The translations under genes and the position numbers were made by a program. From an uncultured Eubacteriales bacterium (GTDB taxonomy: Bacteria; Bacillota; Clostridia; Oscillospirales; Acutalibacteraceae): a DNA stretch of 22,038 nt. This document shows positions 7,590 through 15,235 of this stretch, one piece after another. The notes under the pieces were generated by a model. The model was not told where the DNA came from and did not search any database. It saw nothing but the letters and a program-made list of their open reading frames with translations. The stretch spans positions 1-22,038 of the forward strand of contig CAKSPR010000033.1 of NCBI GenBank assembly GCA_934486455.1, given 5' to 3'. Each line of letters starts with the position of its first letter. The stretch's first letter is position 1.

Positions 7590-8018
7590 TTAAAGTGTGT
7601 AAGCTTCGGGCTTCTGAGCCGCATGCTTATGGTCGGAACCCTTGTAAACGCGAAGGCGGGTAAGGGCGCTGCGACCGATGGTGTTGTCGGGAACCATACC
7701 CTTGACCGCAAGCTCCATAGCGAGCTCGGGGCGCTGGGCCATAAGGGTGCCGTAATCGGTCTCTTTAAGGTGGCCGATGTAGCCGGTGTGACGACGATAG
7801 AATTTCTGGGTGAGCTTGTTACCGGTCAGCACAGCCTTGTCGGCGTTGATGATGATAACATGATCTCCGCAGTCGAGATGGGGAACAAATGTGGTCTTGC
7901 GCTTGCCGCGAAGAAGATCGGCAGCAACTGCCGCAACGCGTCCGAGGGGCTTACCCTCTGCGTCGAGGACATACCATTTGCGCTCAATGTCGGCTGCTTT
8001 GGGCATATAAGTTGACAT
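7590..8018 (-). CDS. rplM: 50S ribosomal protein L13
   Basis: A 142-residue protein matching L13 throughout: RKWYVLDAEGKPLGRVAA, FVPHLDCGDHVIIINADK, KFYRRHTGYIGHLK, and AVKGMVPDNTIGR near the end. GGAGG precedes the ATG at 8018. First gene of the rplM-rpsI operon with an 80-nt leader, which contains a hairpin CGGCGA/TCGCCG (8067-8084). In Firmicutes this operon is often autoregulated through its leader; the hairpin here is compatible but too simple to assign. Confidence 0.97.
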   Translation of the reverse strand: MSTYMPKAADIERKWYVLDAEGKPLGRVAAVAADLLRGKRKTTFVPHLDCGDHVIIINADKAVLTGNKLTQKFYRRHTGYIGHLKETDYGTLMAQRPELAMELAVKGMVPDNTIGRSALTRLRVYKGSDHKHAAQKPEAYTL

Positions 8019-8104
8019 ATTGCTTTCCTCCGAATATTTTAAAATATAAATTTAACTGACTTTTTTCGGCGAAACAAATCGCCGCAGCTTTTCACCGCCA
8101 AGCA

Positions 8105-8133
8105 ATAATACCACATACAAAAGACTATGTCAA
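8105..8133 (-). promoter_or_regulatory. Sigma-A promoter of rplM-rpsI
   Basis: Reverse strand: perfect -35 TTGACA (8133-8128), 17-nt spacer, -10 TATTAT (8110-8105). Start near 8098, giving an 80-nt leader. The rest of the 323-nt gene-free gap (8019-8341) upstream of it, 8134-8325, is AT-rich and shows no gene or recognisable element. Confidence 0.85.
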
Positions 8134-8325
8134 CCGATTTTTGATAAGAAAAATAAAATATCAGTAATGTTCTTTGATTTTCGTCTGTTTTCTCTTTATT
8201 GCTCCGTTTTTCTAAAAAATGATTTTTTAATACGCACATCACACATGAAGAACTCCAAACAAAATAACCAATCATCACAATGATGATACAAGGGAATAAG
8301 CCGTTTGTTGCAAAAACTCACGGCA

Positions 8326-8354
8326 AAACAAAACGCCCTCTTTAAATGAGGGCG
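8326..8354 (-). terminator. Intrinsic terminator of gpr, overlapping its last codons
   Basis: Reverse strand: CGCCCTC (8354-8348), loop ATTTAAA, GAGGGCG (8340-8334), then TTTTGTTTTG. The 5' arm is coding sequence for the final residues of Gpr, so stop codon and terminator loop coincide. Confidence 0.9.
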
Positions 8355-9196
8355 CAAATTTCTTCGGGAGAAAGCTCCTTTTGAAGGGCGCAGTTTATGG
8401 ACAGAGCCACAAGATCGGAGGCGTGGTCGATGACCGAGTCTATCTCTCTGGGAGTAACCATCATGCCCAACCCGCTTCTGTCAGTGTCCGCCCCGTGTTC
8501 TTTTCCGGCAAGCTCCTCGGCCAATGTCTCGGCGTCCACCACAGTCGGTACGCCCACGGCGATGACATCCACTCCGAGCAGCCGCCTGCTTATTTCCTTT
8601 CGGCTGTTTCCCACCCCCGAGCCGGGACAAATTCCGGTGTCCGAGATCTGCACCGTCCTGCCCAGCCTTGACAGCTCCATTGCCGCCAGCGCGTCCACCG
8701 CAATAACGGCCGAGGGTTTTATTTTCCCCACCACGCCGAGTATTATCTCGGCAGTTTCTATGCCCGTTTTTCCGAGCACGCCCGGACTTAACACGCAAAC
8801 AGGCCGCAGCTTTGAAATGCCGAGATGCTTTACCGTCTGTCCGTCGATGTGGCGGGTGGCAAGCACCTGGGAGGCGGTTTTCGGTCCTAAAGCGTCGGGG
8901 GTTATGTCGGAATTGCCGAGCCCCGCCACAAGCACCGTTCCTTCCTTCGGCAAAAGGGCTTCAAGCTCCTTTGATATTATCTCCCGACAGCTTCCGTCAA
9001 GCTGTCCGTCAAGACTGTCGGCCTCTATGGTGATGTAGTTGCCGATCGGCTTTCCCACCGCCCTTTCCCCGTCCTTGTCGGTTATTTTTATGCGGGTGAC
9101 CTTAACGCCGTTTTTTTGTTCCTCCGCGGCGCTTATTCCCTTACATTCTCCTGAAAGCTCCCTTTTTTCAAGAGCAAGATCGGTTCTTTGGGGCAT
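8342..9196 (-). CDS. gpr: Germination protease (GPR endopeptidase, peptidase family A25)
   Basis: A 284-residue spore protease that degrades alpha/beta-type SASPs early in germination; one such SASP is encoded at 16530-16724. Visible family features: N-terminal RTDLALE, VAGLGNSDITPDALGP, SPGVLGKTGIETAEI, IAVDALAA, ISDTGICPGSGVGNSRKE and VGVPTVVDA, then MVTPREIDSVIDHASD. D101 and D186 correspond to the aspartates implicated in catalysis in Bacillus enzymes. It is about 80 residues shorter than the B. subtilis protein (368), missing the segment after VPTVVDA; short forms are usual in Clostridia. Only three residues (MPQ) precede RTDLA, so the inhibitory prosegment is minimal. AGAGG precedes the ATG. 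No convincing sigma-F/G promoter could be picked out upstream. Confidence 0.95.
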   Translation of the reverse strand: MPQRTDLALEKRELSGECKGISAAEEQKNGVKVTRIKITDKDGERAVGKPIGNYITIEADSLDGQLDGSCREIISKELEALLPKEGTVLVAGLGNSDITPDALGPKTASQVLATRHIDGQTVKHLGISKLRPVCVLSPGVLGKTGIETAEIILGVVGKIKPSAVIAVDALAAMELSRLGRTVQISDTGICPGSGVGNSRKEISRRLLGVDVIAVGVPTVVDAETLAEELAGKEHGADTDRSGLGMMVTPREIDSVIDHASDLVALSINCALQKELSPEEICALI

Positions 9197-9265
9197 ATTT
9201 TAACCTCTATTCCTTTTATTTTTAATTATTGTTGACGCCGAAACAAAAAAATATTTAAAAAAAAC

Positions 9266-9294
9266 TTGCATTTTATTCCGAATGATGATATTAT
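9266..9294 (+). promoter_or_regulatory. Promoter of rpsT with A-tract UP-like element
   Basis: -35 TTGCAT (9266-9271), 17-nt spacer, -10 TATTAT (9289-9294). The tract ATATTT followed by eight A lies immediately upstream, almost the same as at the cysK promoter. Confidence 0.78.
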
Positions 9295-9349
9295 AGTTTA
9301 AGTCACTGTATTTATTATCTATTCGTAATTCGGCAGGAGGTGTAAAGAG

Positions 9350-9610
9350 ATGCCAAACATCAAGTCAGCTAAAAAGCGCGTAAAGGTTATTGCGACCAAG
9401 ACCGCCCGTAACAAGGCCGCCAAGTCCGCACTCAGAACCGCTATTAAAAAGGCTAACGTTGCTATCGAAGCTTCCGCGGCAGATAAGGATGTCGCTGTAA
9501 GAGAGGCGGTCAAGAAGATTGACCAGGCAGCGGCAAAGGGTATTATCCACAAGAATACCGCCGCCCGCAAGAAATCTGCTTTTGCTCTTAAGCTTAACGA
9601 AAGCAAATAA
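9350..9610 (+). CDS. rpsT: 30S ribosomal protein S20
   Basis: An 86-residue, very basic, alanine- and lysine-rich helical protein with the S20 hallmarks MPNIKSAKKRVKV at the N terminus, RNKAAKSALRTAIKKA and the C-terminal KGIIHKNTAARKKSAFA. AGGAGG lies 8-9 nt before the ATG. Single-gene unit with its own promoter and terminator, divergent from gpr. The neighbour gpr is the common arrangement in Clostridia. Confidence 0.97.
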   Translation: MPNIKSAKKRVKVIATKTARNKAAKSALRTAIKKANVAIEASAADKDVAVREAVKKIDQAAAKGIIHKNTAARKKSAFALKLNESK

Positions 9611-9667
9611 GTTAAAAGCCTTAAAGCTGCTTGTTCAGCCGTGTTATGAATAAACAGTATAAAAGCT

Positions 9668-9699
9668 AAAAGAGCCCGATTTTGTCGGGCTCTTTTTTT
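9668..9699 (+). terminator. Intrinsic terminator of rpsT, probably shared with sigF
   Basis: AGAGCCCGA (9671-9679), loop TTTTG, TCGGGCTCT (9685-9693), then T7. The A run on the left gives a U-rich tail on the reverse strand too, so it can also end the convergent sigF transcript, whose stop is at 9737. Confidence 0.93.
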
Positions 9700-9736
9700 G
9701 CGCTCAAAATCAACGGAAAAACACAGCCGTCTTTTT

Positions 9737-10459
9737 TTACAAAAGCTGACCCCTCAGCTTTAAAAGTATGGCCTTTTCCTTTCGGGAAATCTGCACCTGG
9801 TTTGTCCCGAGCTTTTTGGCCGTTTGGCTTTGGGTATCGCCGCAAAAATATCTCAGCTCTATTATTTTTCGTTCCCCTTCGCTCAAATGGGAAAGAGCCT
9901 GAAAAAGCGCGGTTTTTCCAACGATGTTTTCTTCACAGCCTTCCTCCTTCACCTCAATTTCGGTTAATTCACCGTCCTCCCCCACCGTCAAGGAAAGTAC
10001 CGGGGCGGCCGCCGAAAGAGCCTCGGCCGTCTGATCGTAGGAAAGCCCCGCCTTTTCGGAAAGCTCGGAAATTGTCGGCTCCCGGCCGAGGATAACAGTC
10101 ATCTGCTGTTTTGTTCGCAAAAGGTGCATGGCCCGCTCCTTTAAGGCGCGCCCAACCTTTATGCTTCCTCCGTCACGGAAAAGCAGTTTTATTTCGCCCA
10201 AAATGACCGGCACGGCATAGGTGGAAAACCTTATCCCCCTGCTTTGGTCAAAGCCCTTTACCGCCTTGCAAAGGCCGAGACACCCCGCCGAAAAAAGCTC
10301 GTCGTACTCCACTCCTCGGTTTTTAAGCCTGTTGCAGCAGGCATGCACAAGACCTATGTTTTGCCTCACAAACTCGTTGCTCAGCGAAGCCTCGCCCTGT
10401 CTCTCCTTTTCGGGCGTTTTTTCTGCCTGACGATCGGGTGAATTTGTCACGCCGCTCAT
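9737..10459 (-). CDS. sigF: RNA polymerase sigma-F factor (forespore)
   Basis: A 240-residue sigma-70 family factor. Region 2 is visible in NIGLVHACCNRLKNRGVEYDE-type sequence and RGIRFSTYAVPVILGEIK; region 3 around REPTISELSEKAGLS; region 4 with the helix-turn-helix TQSQTAKKLGTNQVQISR at the C terminus. As third gene after spoIIAA and spoIIAB, with a 4-nt ATGA overlap, it is SigF (SpoIIAC), the first forespore-specific sigma, held by SpoIIAB until SpoIIAA is dephosphorylated. Targets of the SigF/SigG cascade in other spore formers include gpr, ger and SASP genes, all present in this window. Convergent with rpsT. Confidence 0.95.
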   Translation of the reverse strand: MSGVTNSPDRQAEKTPEKERQGEASLSNEFVRQNIGLVHACCNRLKNRGVEYDELFSAGCLGLCKAVKGFDQSRGIRFSTYAVPVILGEIKLLFRDGGSIKVGRALKERAMHLLRTKQQMTVILGREPTISELSEKAGLSYDQTAEALSAAAPVLSLTVGEDGELTEIEVKEEGCEENIVGKTALFQALSHLSEGERKIIELRYFCGDTQSQTAKKLGTNQVQISRKEKAILLKLRGQLL

Positions 10460-10887
10460 CGCCTTTTAATTATTTTTTCCATGGTCACCGTGGTGCCCCT
10501 GTCCTTTCGTGAACGCACCTTCAGGCTGTCGGTAAAGCTTTCCATAACCGCAAAGCCCAGTCCCGCACGCTCCTCGCCTCCGGTTGTAAAAAGAGGCTCC
10601 ATAGCCTTTTCCACATCCTCAATCCCGCAGCCCACATCTCGAATTTTTATCCTTACCTTTCGGTTTTCAAAAACACCCACTGTTATGTAAATTGGGCCGA
10701 GATTGTCTTTATATGCGTGAACTATGCAGTTTGTGACAGCCTCGGAAACGGCGGTTTTTATGTCGCCTATTTCCTCAACCGTGGGGTCGAGCTGAGCGGC
10801 GAAGGCTGCAACCGCCACCCTGGCAAAGCTTTCGTTTGATGAACGGGAGGTAAGGGTAAGCTTCATTTCGTTAATGGGTTTGATCAT
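10456..10887 (-). CDS. spoIIAB: Anti-sigma-F factor / serine kinase SpoIIAB
   Basis: A 143-residue GHKL-type kinase. The N box reads AVSEAVTNCIVHAY with E49 and N53 (ATP/Mg contacts); the G1 box is IRDVGCGIEDV; the G2 box is ERAGLGFAVMESF followed by TTVTM. It binds and inactivates sigma-F and phosphorylates SpoIIAA. Length is standard. It overlaps spoIIAA and sigF by 4 nt on each side, which keeps the three products stoichiometric. Confidence 0.96.
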   Translation of the reverse strand: MIKPINEMKLTLTSRSSNESFARVAVAAFAAQLDPTVEEIGDIKTAVSEAVTNCIVHAYKDNLGPIYITVGVFENRKVRIKIRDVGCGIEDVEKAMEPLFTTGGEERAGLGFAVMESFTDSLKVRSRKDRGTTVTMEKIIKRR

Positions 10888-11207
10888 TTTTTTACACAGC
10901 TCCTTTCGATAAGGCAGAGCCTGTCCAGTCCCGCCACCCGCATGACCTTATATATCTGCGAAGATGTATTAAGCACCTGAAGCTCGCCGTCGTAAAATTT
11001 TATCTGACGGTATCTTCCCATAACAAGACCTATCCCCGAGCTGTCCATAAAGGTAACATCCCGAAAGTCAAGAATAAGCAGCTTAACATTGCCGCTTTCA
11101 AGCTCTCTGTCGATGGTTTCCCGCATTTCCCTTGCCGAATGGTGGTCGATCTCACCGTCGAGATAGGCGGTTACCGTCTGTCCCGACGATTCAATTTTTA
11201 TTCCCAT
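10884..11207 (-). CDS. spoIIAA: Anti-sigma-F factor antagonist SpoIIAA
   Basis: A 107-residue STAS-domain protein. The phosphorylatable serine lies in TFMDSSGIG (S57 by alignment with the second Ser of the DSSG motif). When unphosphorylated it pulls SpoIIAB off sigma-F. Start ATG with AGGAGG 10 nt upstream. First gene of the spoIIA operon. The 186-nt gap upstream (11208-11393) should hold its promoter, classically sigma-H; I see only weak candidates, such as TAGAAT near 11336-11341, and do not call one. Confidence 0.95.
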   Translation of the reverse strand: MGIKIESSGQTVTAYLDGEIDHHSAREMRETIDRELESGNVKLLILDFRDVTFMDSSGIGLVMGRYRQIKFYDGELQVLNTSSQIYKVMRVAGLDRLCLIERSCVKK

Positions 11208-11393
11208 TTTTTCATTCCTCCTGACCGGATATTTTTAATGATTTTTATGTGCGGTTTTTGATTTTTCGGAAAAATCTCAATTGATGTCCGCTGCTTTCGG
11301 CTTTCGAATTATCCCCCTTGATTTTTCTTCGCCGTCTTTATTCTAAATCATATGACGATAATTTTTTAAAACTTTTTGCGGTCGAAAGCTGCA

Positions 11394-11771
11394 TTAAAAA
11401 AGGGCTTTAACAGTTACCTTCTCACCGTCGCAAAGATTTTGTACCTTTAAAAGACAAAGAGCGCTTTGCGGTAGAAAATCGTCGCTTTGCTCGCTTAAAA
11501 GAGCAGATATAAGGGTCATCTGTTCGTCAAGCTCGTCCACCGACGAGTGCGATGCAAAAACCGCCGTCGTCTCCTTTATATCGTCCCAGTTTTGCTTTGC
11601 GGCCGAAAAGCTTTCGATCGCCTTTTCGGTCTCGCCCTTTTCAAAAAATTCGATTGTCATTTTAAGAGGCTCGCCCACCTTCTTTTCCACCCGCGAAGTA
11701 ACCGCCGTGCTTGTAATGCACAGTGCCACCGCAACGGCAAAAAGCATTGCGGCAATATTAAGTCTTTTCAT
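11394..11771 (-). CDS. DUF4363-family protein
   Basis: A 125-residue protein with one N-terminal hydrophobic segment (about 4-24, signal or anchor) followed by a helical, acidic extracytoplasmic domain, rich in Glu, Ser and Lys, that resembles DUF4363. Members of this family are usually encoded next to DUF421 proteins in spore formers, exactly as here (83 nt after the DUF421 gene, same strand). Function is unknown. Its position directly upstream of spoIIA suggests sporulation-linked expression, but that is inference. The start is preceded by AAGGAAATG-type sequence with the SD close to the ATG (GGAGAAGGAA). Confidence 0.72.
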   Translation of the reverse strand: MKRLNIAAMLFAVAVALCITSTAVTSRVEKKVGEPLKMTIEFFEKGETEKAIESFSAAKQNWDDIKETTAVFASHSSVDELDEQMTLISALLSEQSDDFLPQSALCLLKVQNLCDGEKVTVKALF

Positions 11772-11854
11772 TTCCTTCTCCTTAAAAGCCCGTTTGCTCT
11801 GTATTTCTGTCCTTTTTCCGTAACAACCGCCGATTGTTTCTCCGCCCGTAAAAC

Positions 11855-12550
11855 TCAGCTCTTTTGTTTTTCCCCGCCATCGTCCTGCTTTTTGACAAAA
11901 TAGGTGTCCTTGTCACCGTCAAAGAGCATTAAAAAAATCTCCTGTTGTTTGAGCTTCTTCTTTTTAATCATTTTTTCAAGCTGCTGCTCGGAAATTCCGC
12001 AAACCTTAAGACTTGCCTTGTTTATACTGCCGTCTCCGACCACCGCGATCGGAAGCTTATCGGGCGCCTCGGGAAATCCCAGCATTTCGGCGGTGGGCTG
12101 ATCTTTAAGGCTTTTCTTTTTAACGCTGAGCTTTCCTCCCGTTTCCACAAGGGCAAAGGCCACCTCGCGAATGTCGAACACACCCTGCTGGCGGAGGCTT
12201 TCGCTAATGTCGTCGATGGTAAGTCTCAAAGCCTTCATGGCCTTTTGGTCGATAACTCCGTTTTTGATGATGAGAGTCGGACTGCCGTCGAGCAACCTTC
12301 TTGCCCAAGGAAGCTTTAGGGTCGCCACCGACAGCAGCACCTCAAGAATAACCAAGCAAAAAATGGCTATAATACCGTTAAGGGCCGGTCGGTCAAGATC
12401 CTGAATGGGGGCGGCGGCACATTCCGAAATCATAATTGTTACCACCAGCTCGCCGGGCTGAAGCTCCCCTATCTGGCGTTTCCCCATAAGCCGGAGACTG
12501 AGTATGACCGTAAAGTATAAAATCACCGAACGGATAAGCGTCACAAACAT
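11855..12550 (-). CDS. DUF421 (YetF-type) membrane protein
   Basis: A 231-residue protein: about three N-terminal transmembrane helices (residues 1-75), with RLMGKRQIGELQPGELVVTI between the first two, then a soluble DUF421 domain with SPTLIIKNGVIDQKAMK, LRLTIDDISESLRQQG and DIREVAFALVETGGKLSV. This is the YetF/YrbG arrangement, forming dimeric membrane proteins of unclear role in spore formers. I prefer the ATG at 12550; in-frame GTG and TTG codons just upstream (12559, 12562) would add four residues. The charged C-terminal tail is lysine-rich. Divergent from the gerA operon, with only 127 nt between them. Partner: DUF4363 downstream. Confidence 0.88.
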   Translation of the reverse strand: MFVTLIRSVILYFTVILSLRLMGKRQIGELQPGELVVTIMISECAAAPIQDLDRPALNGIIAIFCLVILEVLLSVATLKLPWARRLLDGSPTLIIKNGVIDQKAMKALRLTIDDISESLRQQGVFDIREVAFALVETGGKLSVKKKSLKDQPTAEMLGFPEAPDKLPIAVVGDGSINKASLKVCGISEQQLEKMIKKKKLKQQEIFLMLFDGDKDTYFVKKQDDGGEKQKS

Positions 12551-12613
12551 ATTTATCACCAAGGCCTATTTTGCCCGAAAAGAGATTATTTAACCGCAGC
12601 TTAAAATACCGTG

Positions 12614-12672
12614 CCCTCTTTTCGGCATAATCTCAAAATCTTACATACGGCATACCGGTTTTGAAAAGAGGG
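12614..12672 (+). repeat. Inverted repeat whose right arm contains the gerA ribosome-binding site
   Basis: CCCTCTTTTC (12614-12623) is perfectly complementary to GAAAAGAGGG (12663-12672), 39 nt apart. The right arm includes GAGGG, the SD of the gerA TTG start at 12678. If transcription starts upstream of 12614 the hairpin would hide the SD; it could instead be a DNA operator in the divergent DUF421/gerA region. Confidence 0.55.
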
Positions 12673-12677
12673 ATACC

Positions 12678-14153
12678 TTGACAAAGTATAATTCTGCCTT
12701 TTTAGGCTGTTCGCTAAGCGACAACATGACGGTCATACAAGGAAAAATCGGAGACTCGGACGATTTTATCTTTCGTGACTTTTCGGCAGACGGATACGGC
12801 TTTGTTTGTCTTACAATGGAAAATCTCGTGGATAAGGAACAGCTTGAGCGGCAGATAATTGCAAAAATACTGGCCGCAAAATCCCTTCCGTCAAACGGCA
12901 AGGAGCGCTTTGAATTTATAGAAAAAAGTTTATCCTCCTCACCCGACCAAAAGCGGGTTAAGAGTATTGAGGAGTTGCTGAGGTTTCTCATGTCGGGCTG
13001 GGCGGTAATTATAGCGGACGGCTTTGATTTTGCCCTTTGCATAGGCGTTCAAAGAGCCCCCTCGAGAAGCATCGGCTCTCCCGTTTCCGAGATAATGGAG
13101 AGAGGCTCTGAGGAGGGCTTTTCGGAAATCCTTCGCAATAACATGGCCATGGTCAGGAGACGGATGAAAACCCCCGAGCTTAAATTTGAGATAATAACCG
13201 TAGGAAAAAAATCAAAAACCGATGTGGCAATATGTTATCTTGACACGGCGGCTGACAAGGAGCTGCTTGCCGAGGTCAAAAAAAGGCTAAACCGTATAGA
13301 GATCGACGCGGTGCTTGATTCGGGATATATTCAGCCCTTTCTCGACACCCCATCTGCCTCCCTTTTCCCCTCGGTCGGCACCACCGAGCGCCCCGACACC
13401 CTTTGCGGGAAAATTTTAGAGGGGAGAATCGGAATTTTGGTTGACGGGACGCCCTACGCCCTCACCGTTCCCCTGCTCTTCTCCGAGCATTTTCAAAGCC
13501 TCGACGACTACACCGTCAATCCCTTTTTCGCCACCTTTATAAGATGTATAAAATATCTGTCCTTCTTTCTTGCCGTGTTTGTATCGGGCACATATGTGGC
13601 CATTTGCGAGCACAATCCCGAGCTTTTTCCCGCCGCCATACTGCACAAGGTTTTCGACTCCGGCATTGTCACCCCCTTCCCTAATATGTGGGAAGCCCTT
13701 ATCATACATGTTATTTACGAGATAATGCGCGAAGCGGGGCTTAGACTTCCGAAATCGGTGGGTCATGCCGTCAGCATCGTGGGCGGCCTTGTCATCGGAG
13801 AGGCAGCCGTAACGGCGGGACTTATCGGAGCGCCCATGATTATCGTTGTGGCGGTCACCGCCCTTGCCTCCTTTGTTGTACCCACCCTTTATTACCCCTG
13901 CGCCCTGCTTAGGTTTGCGGGAATTTTTATCGGAGGTCTTTGCGGAACACCCGGAATGGTTCTTTTTGCCGCCGTAATAATAACCGCCGTATGCGGGCAC
14001 AACGTATACGGCGTTCCTCTTTCGGCCCCCGTTTCTCCCTTCGACAGATTTTCGGTAAGAGATACCCTCTTCCGCGAAAGCTGGCGATGGCTCTCCAAAA
14101 AAACCGTTAAGATACAAAATCTCCACGGCAGTAAGGAGGAAAGACGCCCTTGA
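12678..14153 (+). CDS. Spore germinant receptor A subunit (GerA/GerXA family)
   Basis: A 491-residue protein with the GerA layout: soluble N-terminal domain (about 1-280) including GSPVSEIMERGSEEGFSEIL-like sequence and RRRMKTPELKF, then a membrane domain (about 280-450) beginning PFFATFIRCIKYLSFFLAVF, with the family-typical PFPNMWEALIIHVIYEIMREAGLRLP and VGHAVSIVGGLVIGEAAV. It sits in the spore inner membrane as the germinant-receptor A subunit with the GerB and GerC proteins encoded next. The TTG start is supported by GAGGG 5 nt upstream; rare start codons suit the low copy number of receptors. Its ligand cannot be predicted. The stop overlaps the next TTG start. Confidence 0.94.
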   Translation: MTKYNSAFLGCSLSDNMTVIQGKIGDSDDFIFRDFSADGYGFVCLTMENLVDKEQLERQIIAKILAAKSLPSNGKERFEFIEKSLSSSPDQKRVKSIEELLRFLMSGWAVIIADGFDFALCIGVQRAPSRSIGSPVSEIMERGSEEGFSEILRNNMAMVRRRMKTPELKFEIITVGKKSKTDVAICYLDTAADKELLAEVKKRLNRIEIDAVLDSGYIQPFLDTPSASLFPSVGTTERPDTLCGKILEGRIGILVDGTPYALTVPLLFSEHFQSLDDYTVNPFFATFIRCIKYLSFFLAVFVSGTYVAICEHNPELFPAAILHKVFDSGIVTPFPNMWEALIIHVIYEIMREAGLRLPKSVGHAVSIVGGLVIGEAAVTAGLIGAPMIIVVAVTALASFVVPTLYYPCALLRFAGIFIGGLCGTPGMVLFAAVIITAVCGHNVYGVPLSAPVSPFDRFSVRDTLFRESWRWLSKKTVKIQNLHGSKEERRP

Positions 14154-15235
14154 CCTATAAAAAGGAAATCGGAGCAGGTCAGCTTTTCGGACTGCTTCTG
14201 TTAAGCCGTCTTTCGGTGGCACTGACCTTTCCCTTTGATTTTGCGGGAAGCTTCAACAATCAGGAATGGCTTGTTTCGCTGCTGTTTTTCCCGTTTCTGC
14301 TGCTTCTTCTTTTGCCCTCTTATTTTCTGTATAAAAAAACCGGCCTTTCGCCCCTTCAGGCGGCATACGGGGTTTCTCCTCTTGCGGGCGGCGGCACGGC
14401 GGTGCTGCTTTGTTTCTTTTTCCTTTTGAGCACGGCCGTCAACCTCTCCCGTTTCAACATCTTTATGACCTCCACCACAGGCGCCGACCAAAGTCCGCTG
14501 TTTTTCCCTCTGCTTCTGATAATTCCCTCCTTTTATGCAGCACATAAGGGCCTTGAGGCCATCTCCCGCACCGCCCTTATCGCTCTTGTCATCGGCTTTA
14601 TTTCGGTGGCGGTGATAATTCTGGCGGTTTTTTCGAAATTCGACCTTTTAAATATCGTCTCTCCGCGTTTTTACGACAAAAAAGGCATAGCCGAGCTTTT
14701 GGGAGTATATGTTTCAAACACCTCCGAGGCGGTTGCTTTTTCTCTGCTTCTTCCAAGGGTCAGAGGAAATATCAAAAGAACCATGATAGGCTTTTCAGCC
14801 CTTTGCTGTATCGGAATGTTCATCATATTCTTCTCTGTCAGCGCCGTTTTCGGAGAACTGACGGCCTTTGAAAACTTTCCTTTTTACGCCCTTGCCGACA
14901 TTGCAGAGCTCGGCGAGCTTAAAAGGCTTTCGGCTCTGCATGCTTCGACATGGATACTGGGGCTGTTTATAAAATGCGCTCTGTTTTTATATCTTGCCTC
15001 CGACTGCATAAAGGGCCTTATAAAAGGAAGATTGTCGACCGTTATTGCCGCGGCGGGAGGAGTGTTGACCCTTGCGGCGGGAACGCTCATTTCGCGGGAT
15101 TACCCGTCCTCAAAAAGCAGGGTGTATTCCGGGATACTGTTCTGTTTTGTCATCGTCCTTGCATTGGTTATTCCCTCCCTTTTCGCTTTTTTAACGCCGA
15201 AAAAAACGACCGTAAGAAAGGATGAGAAAAATTAA
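14150..15235 (+). CDS. Spore germinant receptor B subunit (GerB family, APC-type transporter fold)
   Basis: A 361-residue protein with about ten hydrophobic helices, starting EIGAGQLFGLLLLSRLSVALTF, as in GerB/GerXB subunits, the receptor part thought to bind small-molecule germinants. The TTG start overlaps the gerA stop (TTGA) and has GGAGG 11 nt upstream. Its end overlaps the gerC-like start by 14 nt. Length agrees with the family (about 360-370). Confidence 0.93.
   Translation: MTYKKEIGAGQLFGLLLLSRLSVALTFPFDFAGSFNNQEWLVSLLFFPFLLLLLLPSYFLYKKTGLSPLQAAYGVSPLAGGGTAVLLCFFFLLSTAVNLSRFNIFMTSTTGADQSPLFFPLLLIIPSFYAAHKGLEAISRTALIALVIGFISVAVIILAVFSKFDLLNIVSPRFYDKKGIAELLGVYVSNTSEAVAFSLLLPRVRGNIKRTMIGFSALCCIGMFIIFFSVSAVFGELTAFENFPFYALADIAELGELKRLSALHASTWILGLFIKCALFLYLASDCIKGLIKGRLSTVIAAAGGVLTLAAGTLISRDYPSSKSRVYSGILFCFVIVLALVIPSLFAFLTPKKTTVRKDEKN

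Noticed and set aside
7071..8015. A 314-residue forward open frame opposite rplM and rpsI
   Set aside because: It is antisense to two certain ribosomal protein genes and has no family features, no ribosome-binding site and a shadow-like composition.
8039..8278. A 79-residue reverse frame between gpr and rplM
   Set aside because: It runs through the rplM promoter, is AT-driven and has no ribosome-binding site or conserved features.
13416..14222. A 268-residue reverse frame opposite gerA
   Set aside because: Antisense shadow; the Gly/Lys/Tyr-rich translation has no recognisable domain.
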